Shown: positions 1 to 10,676 of the stretch, one piece after another
Layout of the letters: every line of letters starts with the position of its first letter
Numbering within the stretch: position 1 is the stretch's first letter
Origin: Phlyctochytrium arcticum
Taxonomy: Eukaryota; Chytridiomycota; Chytridiomycetes; Chytridiales; Chytridiaceae
Direction: 5' to 3'
Length of the DNA: 64,000 bases
Assembly: GCA_025602905.1 (NCBI GenBank)
Contig: JAHLKI010000021.1
Location: 421,377-485,376, forward strand
Translations under genes and position numbers: made by a program
The notes under the pieces: model-generated
The model's database searches: none
What the model was told of the DNA's origin: nothing
Seen by the model: only the letters and a program-made list of their open reading frames with translations

Positions 1-171
1 TTCGCAGGACTTGTCACAGTACATTGCCAATTCGCGTGTTGATCATGCTGTATAATACATATTTGGCCGATAGACGGTTTTCATAATGTAGATAATGAGT
101 TTGTTGACCGACTATTGCTAAACTTCATTCGTTTGTTTACGAAAGTCAATATCTCTGCCGTAGTCTGAATA

Positions 172-909
172 CTATTCGATATCCATTGCAAGGATTCCAT
201 CTATCCATCCGGACTTGAGCCAAACTCGACTTGGGGAGTAACTTACTGATGCGCTTACCTTCTTCGACTGACGGCAAGATGTGATTTTTAAGCACTTCCA
301 CTGTAGCGATGCCAAGACCATTAAATCGCAAATCATAACATAGGAGCAAGACTGTTAACCCGCTTACCATGGTACGGATCTGCAGCGTAAGTTCCGAGAG
401 CCTAATCACAGGATTAGTCCCATTTTCTGGGATAAATCATGCAGGCTATAGTTATGGTCTTACTGTCTTATCCGCAAGTTGCACTACGAGCGCTATGGAT
501 GGGGCGGGTGCCAAATCAGTACTCTTGTTGCTCTTCCTGAGGCCAAAGGATGAACATTTGACATACCATGGGTGTATCCTTTTGCCCGCTCCGTCTTGAA
601 GGTCGGTCCAAAATTCAACTAAAAACATTTGAATTGTCCAATCAGACTTGGAAATTATAGTTCCCAAAGAAAGGAAAAAAACAGTACCTGGTTCACACCA
701 GGCACCTTGGTGAGAGATCGGCATTTGGCCACAAATTCAGCCAGCTTGTCTGGGGTAAGGGAAGTTTTGGCCTTGAACAAGACTATACCCGATCGTTTGT
801 GAAGAATACGGTAAAGTTGGTTGTCGAAGAGGAGAGGTGGAAAGATATGGGTTAGCAGTGTACACAACGACATCACATTTACGAACTGACCTATATGAGT
901 AACGCCCAT
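172..909 (-). CDS. Dabb (stress-responsive alpha/beta barrel) domain protein
   Basis: Small single-domain protein of 99 residues rebuilt from seven tiny exons: 909-891, 782-688, 618-567, 492-464, 401-368, 300-259 and 200-172 (stop TAG). Every junction is GT-AG and keeps frame. The product begins MGVTHIVLFKAK, followed by a helix, then VPGVNQLNFGPTFKTERAKG, YTHALVVQLADK, a Y-A-x-D-P-Y-H-V-E-V helix start, and ends LAMDIE. This is the full Dabb fold order: first strand with a conserved His, central strands, then the H-x-x-V helix. Dabb proteins are dimeric barrels found in stress-induced plant, fungal and bacterial proteins; the reaction, if any, is not predictable here. Seven exons for 99 residues shows how intron-dense this genome is. 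No targeting signal is visible, so cytosolic is the default inference. Confidence 0.88.
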
Positions 910-2430
910 CGTGGAGTGGTAGAAGTTCCGCTTTGTAATGTTCAAAGATGAGACAGCTGGGCAGGACCTGGACCAGTCAGTCGCGTTGATGACCTTGTTG
1001 TTCATGTTACCGTACCCTTCGCTTTCCGGCTTTCAGGGGTCCCGCTGCCAGCATATTACGAGTATCATATCGTACTGTTTAGATTGCAACCCCATGTTGG
1101 GTTTTATTGTTTTGTTTACGATCATCCCGTACCTGCCGAGCCTACGAGTGCTACCCACAGTCTCAGGGATGTTTCAAAACGTCCGAATAGCCCAAGTGAG
1201 CCTATGCCTCCGATACAACTCATATACAAGATCCTTATAATGGATGAAGCCATTGTGATTAGCTCAGACTATATACTATCCCTCTTAACAAAGTAGCGCT
1301 GGGGCGAACATGACAGTTTAGTTCCCAAAAGCATGTCATCCTTCCAGTAATATTGGAACCTAATGCTATGCTCCAATGGCCTTCATTTTTCCGTGATGCA
1401 ACGCTAAGTTAGTAGGCATTGACATACCCGAGCTCAACGGCATCGTGTTTGACCATCCCGCGATCCAAGTACGATCATCTTGTTTGTGCCAGGTGGTAAG
1501 AGCTTCGTTCGATCCGGGGTATATTGGTCATGACGAATCGGAAGAACCTCATGATCTGGTGTATTGTGGGCTTTGCGCTTTGCATCATATTGAGACAAAA
1601 CGAATTTTGTATGGAGCTGTGCAGAACACTGATGTCTGAAAGTCGGCAGTTATAGTGGGAAGCAACAGCACATCCCCCGGTACATCCTCTTCGCTTCCCA
1701 CATCGGGGTGGTCCTTTTGAAGAAGAAAATTCGGGGAAGTCCTCAAACTGCTCGATTGACTAAAAATTGCCGTCATCAACATCCGCGCAGAGAAGACGAC
1801 TTTGGGAAAGTTGTTGCAATGCATTTGCCCTGAGGCCTGCCGCAAAGAGCGACTTAGCTATGTTCAGGAGAACGACTACATCCCCAAGGCCTTTCGCATT
1901 AAGATAACTTTCCGTTATAAGGCAACTTTCCAAAGTCACACATATAATGAAGTGTCGAGGACGTCGTCCGGGCCAGCTATCAAGTTTGGTAAATGTCGTC
2001 CACAGCTGTTACAGTTGATGTCCTCGCTGCCATATGACTATCTACTACCGCTGGAATGGGAAAAAGCCGTCCCTCCAATGACTGCCCTGTATCAGCATTC
2101 GGTTGCCTTGCTATGTGTTGTTCAGCTGGGCCCGTTGTGCTCTGTGCGCACAACAAAAGATCATTGCAGCGCAAGGAAGTTCCCATCAGGCCGCAGCCCT
2201 TTTTCCAGTTGTTCGAAAATTGCGGCGCGGGTCACACCTTTGACGTTTCCACGACCTTATTGAGAGCCTCTTGCTGCCTCTTGCTGCTGGCATAATATAT
2301 CTTTAGAGTATAAAACTTTTATAGAAACGCCCCGCATTCTGTGGGAACTCATTCATAGAGACAATATGGTCGGTAGCTGCCAAGTTTTGCGCTAGATCTG
2401 TCAAGTTTTTGCTGACGTGGTTCTTTGTAG
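910..2430. other. Stretch without a supported gene
   Basis: Only short disjoint ORFs lie here. A plus-strand ORF (1802-2263) contains N-D-Y-I-P-K-A-F-R-I-K, which loosely recalls a phrase seen in repetitive-element proteins, but the remainder matches nothing I recognise. An upstream exon of the Jupiter/HN1-like gene probably lies just before 2431, because that exon begins right after an acceptor (tttgtag). Confidence 0.4.
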
Positions 2431-3459
2431 GCTTCCTCCAAGAGATATCCCGGAGGCCAATCAAGCATAGTATTTGGCGATGATACTACGTCGGTTCCTT
2501 GGTCAACCTCTTCATCTGCACAGCACGTTACTGCCCGCAAGGCACATGTACCTACTGCCGGAGTCTCAAGCGGGGTCGGTATCATTCCTGGCGCTGGGGT
2601 GACCAGCGGAGGCGGTGTAGCGTCTCCAACGAAAGAATCTCCGCAAAGGGCTCATGCAGGCCGGAATCATCAGAGCACAGTGTTTTCCGCTTCGGCAGCT
2701 GAGAAGAGCTCTCCGGTGAGAGCTCATGCAGGGAAAAACAGCGCTAGTACCATCTTTGGACATGCTGCCGACAAATTGGAGAGCAGTCCAGGCACATCAA
2801 CCAGGATCGCGCGCCCACCTGGTGGAGGAAGCACCTTGCAACTAGCGGGCAACTATCCGGATGAAAGTAAAAGACCCACATCATCGATCCCTAGACCAGC
2901 TCGCGCTACGGCACCGCAAAATGCACTCAATAGAACGATGCAAAGCGCTGAAGCGCCCCCAGTACATCGTCCCGGGCGTCGACAATTGGGTGATCCTGGT
3001 CATAAATCTTCGGTGGCACTTGGTCTGCCAGGCGTCGGTCATTCTTTTGAGACAACATCATCTGCCAACTCGTCCATGATTACTCCTCCCGTGTCCCGTC
3101 CATCGTCGCCGGGGCCTATCAAACGCGTGACGTCCCCTCCGCCCCAGCGCAAACTTGCTGCTGGATCCCCATCGCGAGCGTCACCATCGGCAAGCAAGTC
3201 TCATTTTGCTTCGTCGTTTACTTTTGGGGATGATTCCCCTCCCTCGCCCGACTTCTCACCCCGCAAGCATCGACCGGGCCGCAAAAATCTGGCTCCTCCC
3301 GGTGGAGGACTTAGCCCGGTTTCACTAGCAACATTGGGGGGCGGCGATACGACCTTGTCCTTTGGAGCGGTGGCTGCAGAGCCTGCGAGCAAGCGGGTCG
3401 ATCCTTCCACAGTCAAAGGCGTGGCTGGGACCTCGACGGGAAAGCACCGCGTGTATTGA
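2431..3459 (+). CDS. Jupiter/HN1 (JPT1)-like low-complexity protein, 5' exon missing
   Basis: Open frame of 342 codons from an acceptor at 2430 (tttgtag) to TGA; the initiating exon was not found. The product is disordered and rich in Ser, Pro, Gly and basic residues. It repeats short motifs of the Jupiter/HN1 microtubule-associated family: YPGGQSSIVFGDD near the start, SASTIFGHAADK, STRIARPPGGGSTLQLA, and later a LAPPGGG copy. JPT1 and Drosophila Jupiter carry the same R-P-P-G-G-x-S and S-x-I-F-G signatures and bind microtubules. Many S-P and T-P sites could be proline-directed kinase targets (inference). A broken second copy lies at 7815-8110. Family assignment rests only on these short motifs. 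Confidence 0.5.
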   Translation, partial: ASSKRYPGGQSSIVFGDDTTSVPWSTSSSAQHVTARKAHVPTAGVSSGVGIIPGAGVTSGGGVASPTKESPQRAHAGRNHQSTVFSASAAEKSSPVRAHAGKNSASTIFGHAADKLESSPGTSTRIARPPGGGSTLQLAGNYPDESKRPTSSIPRPARATAPQNALNRTMQSAEAPPVHRPGRRQLGDPGHKSSVALGLPGVGHSFETTSSANSSMITPPVSRPSSPGPIKRVTSPPPQRKLAAGSPSRASPSASKSHFASSFTFGDDSPPSPDFSPRKHRPGRKNLAPPGGGLSPVSLATLGGGDTTLSFGAVAAEPASKRVDPSTVKGVAGTSTGKHRVY

Positions 3460-3697
3460 ACCGACCCGGTCTTCCCTATTTTCGACATTGAAGGAGATCT
3501 TCTCCTTTTAGACTTAAAGACTATGTGACGCTAGTTATTGGCTTCAGTAACTCCCCCGCACCTAGGACTGTAGATAACTCTGTAGATTCGTGTTAGACTA
3601 TAAAGCTACGTCTCTAGGACACCTGTGTATTGTATTCATCTCATATCATTAGACCTCATATTGTACAGACCCGTCGTGAGTGCATTTGAGGCTGGAT

Positions 3698-4713
3698 CTA
3701 GCGTTGGTGCATGAATGGGCCATACTGGTCTTTGAGCCGGAACCCAGGAATCTTCCCCGCCAATTCAAGGTCCACTGCTATGGCGTGATTGTTAGAGCTT
3801 TGTCGGTCAGAATGCAGTACTGCTTGTCCGCAGGGTTCAGTTCCTCCAAGATAGGGAGGAGATGATGCGCAAGGTTGATCCCCTCGTGGTTGCCGACAAT
3901 GAGTCTGGCTTCCGATGACCAAGCTGCGCTGCGTAAACCACTTGCTGGAATAGCTCGATAGCGCTACTTATAGGTTCCTTCCGGGTTGGTGGCCGCGAGA
4001 TATGTTGCGACCTGGGATGCTGCGGTATTCGCATTTCTTCCATCTTGTATGTGGTGACCCCTTGCTGGATGCGTATCGGGCGCTGGAAAATTTGGCAGTG
4101 ATATATGCCTTGCGTCTGACAGGCCTCGCAAGTCGCAACAAAAATGGCCAGAGTCCAATAGCAGAATATTCACTTTCATATAAAAGTGCTTGAACTTCAT
4201 CACCAAAACGCAGATGGGAGCCCACAGGAAGGCTGCGAAAGCATATGCGCGAAACATTTTTTACGAGACGCGACTTTTCTAATTGGTGATTGCAACCGTG
4301 GGAAGATCAAGCGCGGCACAGGCGGAGACAGAGTCACTTGTCTCACTGGTCGACAAAAGGATCAGACCTACAGCCCCAGCTGCTTTCGCGTAACTCGCTT
4401 TTTCGGCTGCGCTGCATCCATCGCCACGAACGGCTACAACCCTGTTTTGCAACGCAGGCTGCTGATAATGCTGAGCTTAACGACCTGCTGCCAGAGTATC
4501 ACGACCCCCAACCAGAGCAAGTTCAGCCTCGATTCCATCAGCTCCGGAATGGAGTGAGCCTGGGCGGTTGCTTGCCTTATAGCCAGCAACGCCGTCGCTT
4601 TTGGTTACGATGACGGTACTATCAGTACCAAGCTTGGCAGAGAAGAGCCAGCGGTCAGCATGGATAATGCCGGAAAGATCATCTGGGCCAACATAGCGAA
4701 ATCCAAACAGCAA
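3698..4713 (-). pseudogene. Decayed PA (protease-associated) domain gene
   Basis: Minus-strand fragments in several frames. One (4477-4713) ends A-E-L-A-L-V-G-G-R-D before a stop. In another frame just after it comes VVAVRGDGCSAAEKASYAKA, then AGAVGLILLSTS and L-P-T-V-A-I-T. This is the classic PA-domain pattern (RGxCxxxEKAxxAxxAGAxGxI) found in vacuolar sorting receptors, PA-TM-RING ligases and some proteases. The halves are out of frame with no convincing intron between them. A hydrophobic stretch near 4200-4257 could be a former membrane segment. No catalytic or RING motif survives downstream. Most likely a pseudogene; an intron-rich gene I failed to resolve is the alternative. Confidence 0.4.
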
Positions 4714-4773
4714 ACGTCAAGGCCAACGGTGATGGGAATCTAAAAGATGGGAAAAAGATAGCATTGATTGTGA

Positions 4774-6138
4774 TTACATACAAGTATTGTTCGCGATACT
4801 ACTGCGCCGTTTGCTGTCGCGTCCGTGCAAAGCTCGACGCATTGCCGGTGTAGTCATTGCACCTCGGATCGATGCCTTCTTGGGAGTAGACGTTTGGGCA
4901 CTGGCTTTGCCAGATCTGGTCGATTCACGGAGAGCGTTCGCGTTCGCGTTCAAATTGATGCGTTTCTGGAACAGAAATCAGTTTATTTCATCCGTTAAGT
5001 CAACGAATAGCATACTTGTGCCACTTACTCTCAATTGGTAGATTTTGCCTAGGTTTGTGAGGAAAGGGGCGATATCATTCAGACTATCCGGTGATTTGCA
5101 CCGAAAACACTCCACCAGCACATAAATGCCTTCTGAGCGCAATTTTAGAGCAAAAAAAAGACTTCGAGACCTATATCAGGTGGCAAAACATTAGCGACAC
5201 GTCAATCATTGTGAAGCGCAAGTTAGGATCTTACCAATTATTTGCACAGCATATTGTGTGCAATCTACATGTGTCCTTTTGAGCAAATCGTCCGTTGCAT
5301 TTTTCCCAAAGGTCCCCAAGCGGAGGAAGTCTAAGTTGAGTGCGTGTATGTCATTTACCGACGAAAATGGCTTCACCTCCAGGTGCAAGCCTGCAGCCGC
5401 GCGTGTCCCCTGATAGACAAATACCCCTTCCCCATCTGGGCGTCGCTTGCTTGAGAGTTTTGAAGCTTTTGCTGAGGATGATATGCTATTTGTCCACTCA
5501 ACATGAAAATGGTCGGGGATTTGTAGCAATGGCGGAAGCCAAGTGGAATCCTTCCCAACCACGTTTAGCTCTTTAGCCGAGGGGCGAACCGCAGTCAAAG
5601 GCAATGTGTGAATCCATATTTGAACGACTTCTGATACGCAATGGAGATATGCCTCCAGTGTAGCGTTTGTTATATTTGCTGGATTGGGATCAATTGGGAC
5701 AAGGGCGGCAACTTTCCTGGCTAAAATGGCTCTTTCAACGGGTCCAATACTGCTCGAGGATTCTGACACGAGTTCCTCCATCTCGTTACGCACTCCCCGA
5801 ACAAATCCTTTGATGCGATCAGCTTCCATATCTGTCAGTTCACCCATATACATTGTTTGTGCCTCGGCAGTGATATAGTCCACAACATCAGCTCCAAAAT
5901 GCCAAATAACAGCGTCAAAGTGCTGGTTGGGACGCAGACTCAATATAGATGATAGAGCCAAAAACTGATCAGGATGCTCTTTCATCGTAAGCCGCTTTTG
6001 TTCCAATGCCTGTCTGGCAGATTTTTGGTACTCATAGAAGGCGAGTGCAACATCCACGACCTCCACCATCCAAACCCCGGTCATTGGCGCCACTAGCGGG
6101 GTTAATTTATCGAGCAGCCCTGCTGTGGAGTCGTCCAT
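4774..6138 (-). CDS. Unrecognised protein; first exon partly duplicated upstream
   Basis: The first exon starts at ATG 6138 and encodes about 300 residues, mostly helical with regular hydrophobic spacing (for example F-L-A-L-S-S-I-L-S-L-R-P-N-Q-H-F-D-A-V-I-W-H-F). It ends near 5215 at a good donor (gtaagatcc). Later minus-strand exons appear to encode a short segment reading EGIYVLVECFRCKSPDSLND and a very basic Ser/Thr/Lys/Arg tail (T-P-K-K-A-S, RRALHGRDSKRRSS) ending at TAA 4774-4776. The joins are not fully resolved. I do not recognise the family; the tail suggests nucleic-acid or chromatin binding (inference). Part of exon 1 recurs at 6256-6416. Confidence 0.55.
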
Positions 6139-6255
6139 AGGCTCACAATCATCAACAATATCTTCGGGACTCTCAGTTTCTTCATAGCTTCTGCAGAGTA
6201 TTGGAGGAAAACTGGGCTATGGACGGTGAACGCAACTTCCCGGTTTGCAAGAGTC

Positions 6256-6416
6256 GAAACTGATCAGGGTGCTCTTTCATCGTAAGCCGCTTTTGTTCCA
6301 AGCCTGTCTGGCACATTTTTGGTACTCATAGAAGGCGAGTGCAACATCTATGTCCTCCATCATCCAAACCCCCGGTGATTGGCGCCATGAGCGGGGGTAA
6401 TTTGTCGAGCAGCATG
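6256..6416. repeat. Partial duplication of 5958-6124
   Basis: This block matches the coding start of the neighbouring minus-strand gene with scattered substitutions and small indels; both contain tgctctttcatcgtaagccg. It carries the sequence of roughly the first 55 codons, now frameshifted, and has no attached gene body. Confidence 0.85.
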
Positions 6417-7814
6417 TAGGGCAGTAGTGAGGGTGGTGTTAGTAGTGTGTATTGTAAAGAAAGCGTGTAGAGCGTAGTTTTGGAAAGGGCTTTGGTCAAC
6501 GATCTGATTTTGGTATGATCTGGCCAGGTGTTTCTGACCAGGTTTCTGACAAGCTTTCCCAGAGGCTTTCCCAAACGCGCCCTTCAAGATCAAGCTCCGG
6601 TCTGCCCGAGTGGAGTCGCGGCGACGGGGAATCAGGTTTCGAGCCTGAACGAAGGTTGGCGCCTGCATTCCTCGTGGCAAGGCTGTTGTGCGACTCGTTT
6701 GACCCGCAGTACTTGTCCGCAGGAGGGGTTCGCATCTCGGATGCTTCTCTATCCTAATCCGCTCCATTCATGTCAAGATATCTGTGAGCTGCAGGATTGT
6801 GAGGAAAAGAGGATGCATAGGATTGGCGAGTGCGAGTGCGAGAGCAATGCTTCTACCGTGTCCGGGAACTCACCCTGCATTGAAGACGATGTGATCAGTA
6901 CAGTTTTCACCTGCGGGTGCAGCAATGTAGTTTTGTTAGTACTGACCGGTGATGTTCAGATCACATCGTACGCAGCATCCCATGAATGTGCAACCGGCGT
7001 GGAACAACCTTTCCATCGGATCTATCACTTGTGTCCAAAGCCTGATCTTCATCCGGGAATCATCCCCATCTTCTCCATCCACACCATGGGAGAGGTACTC
7101 TCTCGGATCTGGTATGGGCTACATTATCAGGTTCCAAACTTGTTTTTGGTGCTCGTGGTTACTTCTACATGGCATGCATTCATGATGTGGTGCCCCCATC
7201 CCCACTGGATGGCCTGAAGGTACTGCATAGGGGTGCGGCGTTCTCTATATGAGGGCGAGAAGCAGGCGAGATGTCTGCCTTGAGTCGTAGTAGCTTTTTT
7301 GTTGCACACGCAATGACCGAACCGACCCGTAGCAGCTTCGCTTCCGTACTCTGACTGGGTGTGCCTCCGGCTTCTTGTAGGGCTAAATCGCATATCGGTG
7401 GTGAGTTTCTTAGGCAAGAAAAAGGAATATAATTAACCCACTCACAGCTGTAGGGCTATAGAACGTTGTGATGGACGGCAGAGAAGCAGTGGCCGACTCT
7501 GAAGGAATCCATATTTGGTTGCGATCCGGTGGACACATGACGGAATTTTCGCACTTTGTTTCGGGGCGCTGCTTGGTCCATGCTTTTACTCACGGCGTAT
7601 TCCATCTTTCCAGTCTTTCGCTGATCGCCTCAAACGTATAACACAGCATGTGCCTAAATACAATTGGAATGACCATGCCGTGGTGCGCTCCAGTGCGACG
7701 ACATGTGCCAAACAAAATGCCATTTCTGTTTGAGTCTCGTTGCGCCGGTAAGACACGCTTCATTCTCATTGTCGGATTATCGGTCTTCTCGTCTGCCTCT
7801 TCACTGGATGGACA
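6417..7814. other. Gene-poor stretch
   Basis: The longest plus-strand ORF (6528-7217, 229 codons) has no recognisable domain and an atypical, Cys-rich, low-conservation look. It is more likely chance than a gene. A weak tRNA-like A-box/B-box pair at 6600-6655 is too tightly spaced for a tRNA. Confidence 0.4.
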
Positions 7815-8110
7815 CAGGAAGGTCGCATGCAGGAGAAAGCAGTGCGAGCAACATCTTTAGACTTGCTACAAGAAATTGGAGGCCAGCCCAGGCACTTCAA
7901 CCAGGATCGCGCGCCCAGCGGGAGGAGCAAGCACCTTGCAATTAGCGACAAGACCCACATCATTGATTCCTAGACTAGCTCGCGCCACGGCACCGCAATA
8001 GCACCATGTAAAGTACTCACACTGTCCCGGTACGTCAAAGGCACCGCGTGCATTGAATATCTTCAAAAAAGTTGAAGGAGACCTTCTCCTTCTAGATTTA
8101 TGGAGACTCT
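7815..8110 (+). pseudogene. Broken copy of the Jupiter/HN1-like gene
   Basis: The DNA matches two separated parts of the gene at 2431-3459. Positions 7820-8000 correspond to about 2730-2930 (shared ccaggatcgcgcgccca, agcaccttgcaa and the following ctagctcgcgc region). Positions 8030-8110 correspond to 3410-3515, including the 3' end and the gaaggaga-ccttctcctt-like sequence after the stop. The middle of about 480 bp is missing and the frame is broken by indels and a TAG. It is therefore an internally deleted, non-functional duplicate. Confidence 0.8.
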
Positions 8111-8233
8111 AACGGCAACTCCCCAAATATAGGACTATAAAATTACGTATCCAGTATCGATAACTCATTTGTATGGTATGCAGCTCGCAGACGTCTGTAC
8201 CATATACTTTTTATAAAATTACAAGATGAGTAC

Positions 8234-9877
8234 TCATCTACAAGGCCCAAGAACCCGATATTCGCTACGGAATGTAGGCGGGGGATTTGGAGCCGGTGAT
8301 TCGTCTCGCCATTGGTCCCCAGCAAATTGAAGGACAGGCCAACTTGACAGCGTTGTTCCTTGGTCCCAAACATCTTCAGGGCGCGCGTGGAACTGAACCC
8401 AGCTTGATGCCGCGCGAGTAAATCCATGATGGCATGGGCACTCCAAAACTCCTCCGTTTGGGCAAACCACTGTACGATCTAGTCGCCGTATGGTGTCCCG
8501 AGTGTTATTCCTTAGGGAGACCGTCCTATTGCGCAATACGCCATTTTCGTCGAGCTCTGCGTGAAGCGCCGCATTCAAGTCATCAACAAGTGAAGCCAAT
8601 GCAGCTGTGGGGTGAGTATCTTGTAGAACAGTTTGTGTAGCTCTAGGTCTTTCGTGCGAGCGCCGCCACCTTGTACCTCGCGATGCAGATGAGGAGGACC
8701 CTCTGACTATTCGTGACGAGATCGTGCTTGCTGCGGCAACGGTGGCATATGTTTGTGTGGTAGGGTGGGAGGAAGCATAGCCGCGTGCAGCTGCCATGAT
8801 ATCCAGCCGCCTCATCCGATGGCGGTTGACAGGCCGAGACTGGCTATTGTCGGGTATAGTGGAAGGGGGGGTCTGGTCTTGTGAAGTTATCTCTATCTCC
8901 ATCAATTGTTGCTCTCCCCTAGTTTCATCTGCTGCAGACACAGCTCCTACGATGGTGTCATCTACCAACCATCTTAAATTGGGGTCAACAAAGTCAGAAA
9001 CGGGATCTGGGACATCTGGAGCGCGCAGATCGCGGGTTGCGGATAACAGGGAGGGAGGGTTGGGATCAAGTGTGGATATACGACTACGTAGGAGTTCGCG
9101 ATGCACCGCAACTTCCTCCTCGAGAGAGGTAGTGACTGGTTGAGGAGGTGGGGGCGGGAATGGGCGATGACTGCTGCGCTCAGCCAGACTTTGCCCGTCA
9201 GAAGCAGCCACAGGCGGCAAGCCTCCGACAGTGCTGCTTTGTATCCGACCTGTTCTGTTCAGATCGGGGTTCGATAGTAAAAAATTCTCATACTGTAAAG
9301 CTGTCTCTGCAAATAGGCGTTGTGTATAGACGTCCTCTTCGTCCGCCTTGTCCTCATCATCAGAATCCTGAAGATCAAAGCTACGTGCCGCACTTGACCA
9401 TGCAGCCGCTTCCCTTGTCATTTCAGAAAACAGATCGGGACTGCTCTCAGATGATTGATACCATGGCATGAGGGTTGATGGTCGTGGTGGCCTACTACGG
9501 GAGCGATTGCTTTCTGAATGTATGTATGGATTTGGTGGCAGTGGGACGGGTAGAAGGGGATCGTCTTCATCGACTGCGACAACGATCTCCAACGCTTCGC
9601 GCTCGTCATCCGAGTCAGATGCCACGCTGATGACTTCGACACCTGAAGCTGCTGTAATCGCTTCCCATCGTCGGGGATTCCAAGCACTACTCGAGGCCCA
9701 CTCTGTAGGGGGGGCACTATCATGCCGTCCGCTTGATGCTACGTTCCGCCGACGCCGATTTGCCAATCGGCTTTCTCGTGCGGCTTCCCCGGCTTGCTCG
9801 ACCAAATCTAACGCTTCCTCGGTACTTTGCTCATCATCGCTGATGATAATTAGTTCGACTCTGTTTAGTCCGGGCAT
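8234..9877 (-). CDS. Disordered acidic protein with several SUMO-interaction-like motifs
   Basis: Open frame of 547 residues; the first ATG is at 9877. Near the N-terminus are three hydrophobic cores followed by acidic runs: VELIIISDDE (residues 7-16), VEVISVASDSDDE (80-92) and LEIVVAVDEDD (96-106). This is the layout of SUMO-interacting motifs, which in SUMO-targeted ubiquitin ligases such as RNF4 and Slx5 occur as tandem N-terminal arrays. A further acidic block (DLQDSDDEDKADEED) and long Ser/Pro/Arg-rich disordered segments follow. Near the C-terminus a CPNGGVLECPCHHGF segment has clustered Cys/His, but no RING consensus is visible. Role in SUMO signalling is an inference from the motifs alone. 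A 3' exon could be missing. Confidence 0.55.
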   Translation of the reverse strand: MPGLNRVELIIISDDEQSTEEALDLVEQAGEAARESRLANRRRRNVASSGRHDSAPPTEWASSSAWNPRRWEAITAASGVEVISVASDSDDEREALEIVVAVDEDDPLLPVPLPPNPYIHSESNRSRSRPPRPSTLMPWYQSSESSPDLFSEMTREAAAWSSAARSFDLQDSDDEDKADEEDVYTQRLFAETALQYENFLLSNPDLNRTGRIQSSTVGGLPPVAASDGQSLAERSSHRPFPPPPPQPVTTSLEEEVAVHRELLRSRISTLDPNPPSLLSATRDLRAPDVPDPVSDFVDPNLRWLVDDTIVGAVSAADETRGEQQLMEIEITSQDQTPPSTIPDNSQSRPVNRHRMRRLDIMAAARGYASSHPTTQTYATVAAASTISSRIVRGSSSSASRGTRWRRSHERPRATQTVLQDTHPTAALASLVDDLNAALHAELDENGVLRNRTVSLRNNTRDTIRRLDRTVVCPNGGVLECPCHHGFTRAASSWVQFHARPEDVWDQGTTLSSWPVLQFAGDQWRDESPAPNPPPTFRSEYRVLGPCR

Positions 9878-9899
9878 GACCGACACTATACAACGGAAG

Positions 9900-10570
9900 T
9901 TTTGATTGAAGACTGAACGATCAGGACTGCTTTTCTACCGTCCGGCGATATATAGCCCGAGATCGATTCCCTGATGCTGAGTACCTCAATACCCCTATCG
10001 CGGAACTACTCTATTTGTCCGAAAGACACTGTTTATCTTGCAATGTTTATGCTTTTTTTTGTAAAAAGAAGCACCGTTGAGGACGTCACTGCGGGTCGTG
10101 GCTATGCACCAACTCAAGCTGCCATTACGATCTTCCAGGTTTAATCTAAAGAGAAGGCCGGCAAAAGAGTGCTGTTAAGGGTTCTCGTATGCAATGGCTG
10201 CAATAGTTAACTGAATTGTTTCTGATTGGCCACTGGTGCGCTGACTGGTGCGAACAACAAGCATGGCCAAGTACATGCAAGCGACCCATGGTCCAGCGCA
10301 TTTGGCTACTTACCGGTACGCAAAGTGATTTACCACCAGCTATGGGAAATAAAAAACCTGCACAAAGACATAGTTCATCGTCCTACTTTGCATCGTGGGT
10401 TGGGAACAGTTAAAATACCCAGACATGTATATGTCGTCGGCTGTCGGCAAGTCCCAAAATTGAGGAATTTCGACGATGACACTCGGCTGAGTCAGCACGT
10501 TCTGTTGAAATTCCGACGATTCAGCGAAAACATTCCATTTGCTCCCTGACACCAGGGGCATTTGTAATTA
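9900..10570. other. Intergenic region, no gene seen
   Basis: Space between the start of the minus-strand SIM-rich gene and the plus-strand DUF1275 gene. Two short overlapping ORFs on opposite strands (10226-10549) show no known domain. It probably holds the promoters of both divergent genes. Confidence 0.4.
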
Positions 10571-10575
10571 GAAAA

Positions 10576-10582
10576 TATAAAA
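10576..10582 (+). promoter_or_regulatory. TATA box of the DUF1275 gene
   Basis: TATAAAA lies 94 bp upstream of the chosen ATG (10677), in an AT-rich context at the edge of an otherwise gene-free region. The spacing fits a short 5' UTR. Confidence 0.5.
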
Positions 10583-10676
10583 GGTGGGTGCATCTGATTT
10601 GGCATTGAAGTTTGCCATATTTAACCGGCGTTATTCCATCTCGCTCTCACCAGCAGTCCTTCGGGAACAAACGACC

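Noticed and set aside
938..1296. Plus-strand ORFs just upstream of the Dabb gene
   Set aside because: They overlap its promoter side, show no domain and switch frame.
1802..2263. 153-codon ORF with an N-D-Y-I-P-K-A phrase
   Set aside because: Similarity is limited to a few residues and the rest is uninformative.
6600..6655. tRNA-like A box (tgcccgagtgg) and B box (ggtttcgagcctgaa)
   Set aside because: Only about 20 nt separate the boxes and no acceptor stem or anticodon arm can be drawn. At most a SINE-like or chance resemblance.
6528..7217. 229-codon plus-strand ORF
   Set aside because: No recognisable motif, and its composition and context look non-coding.
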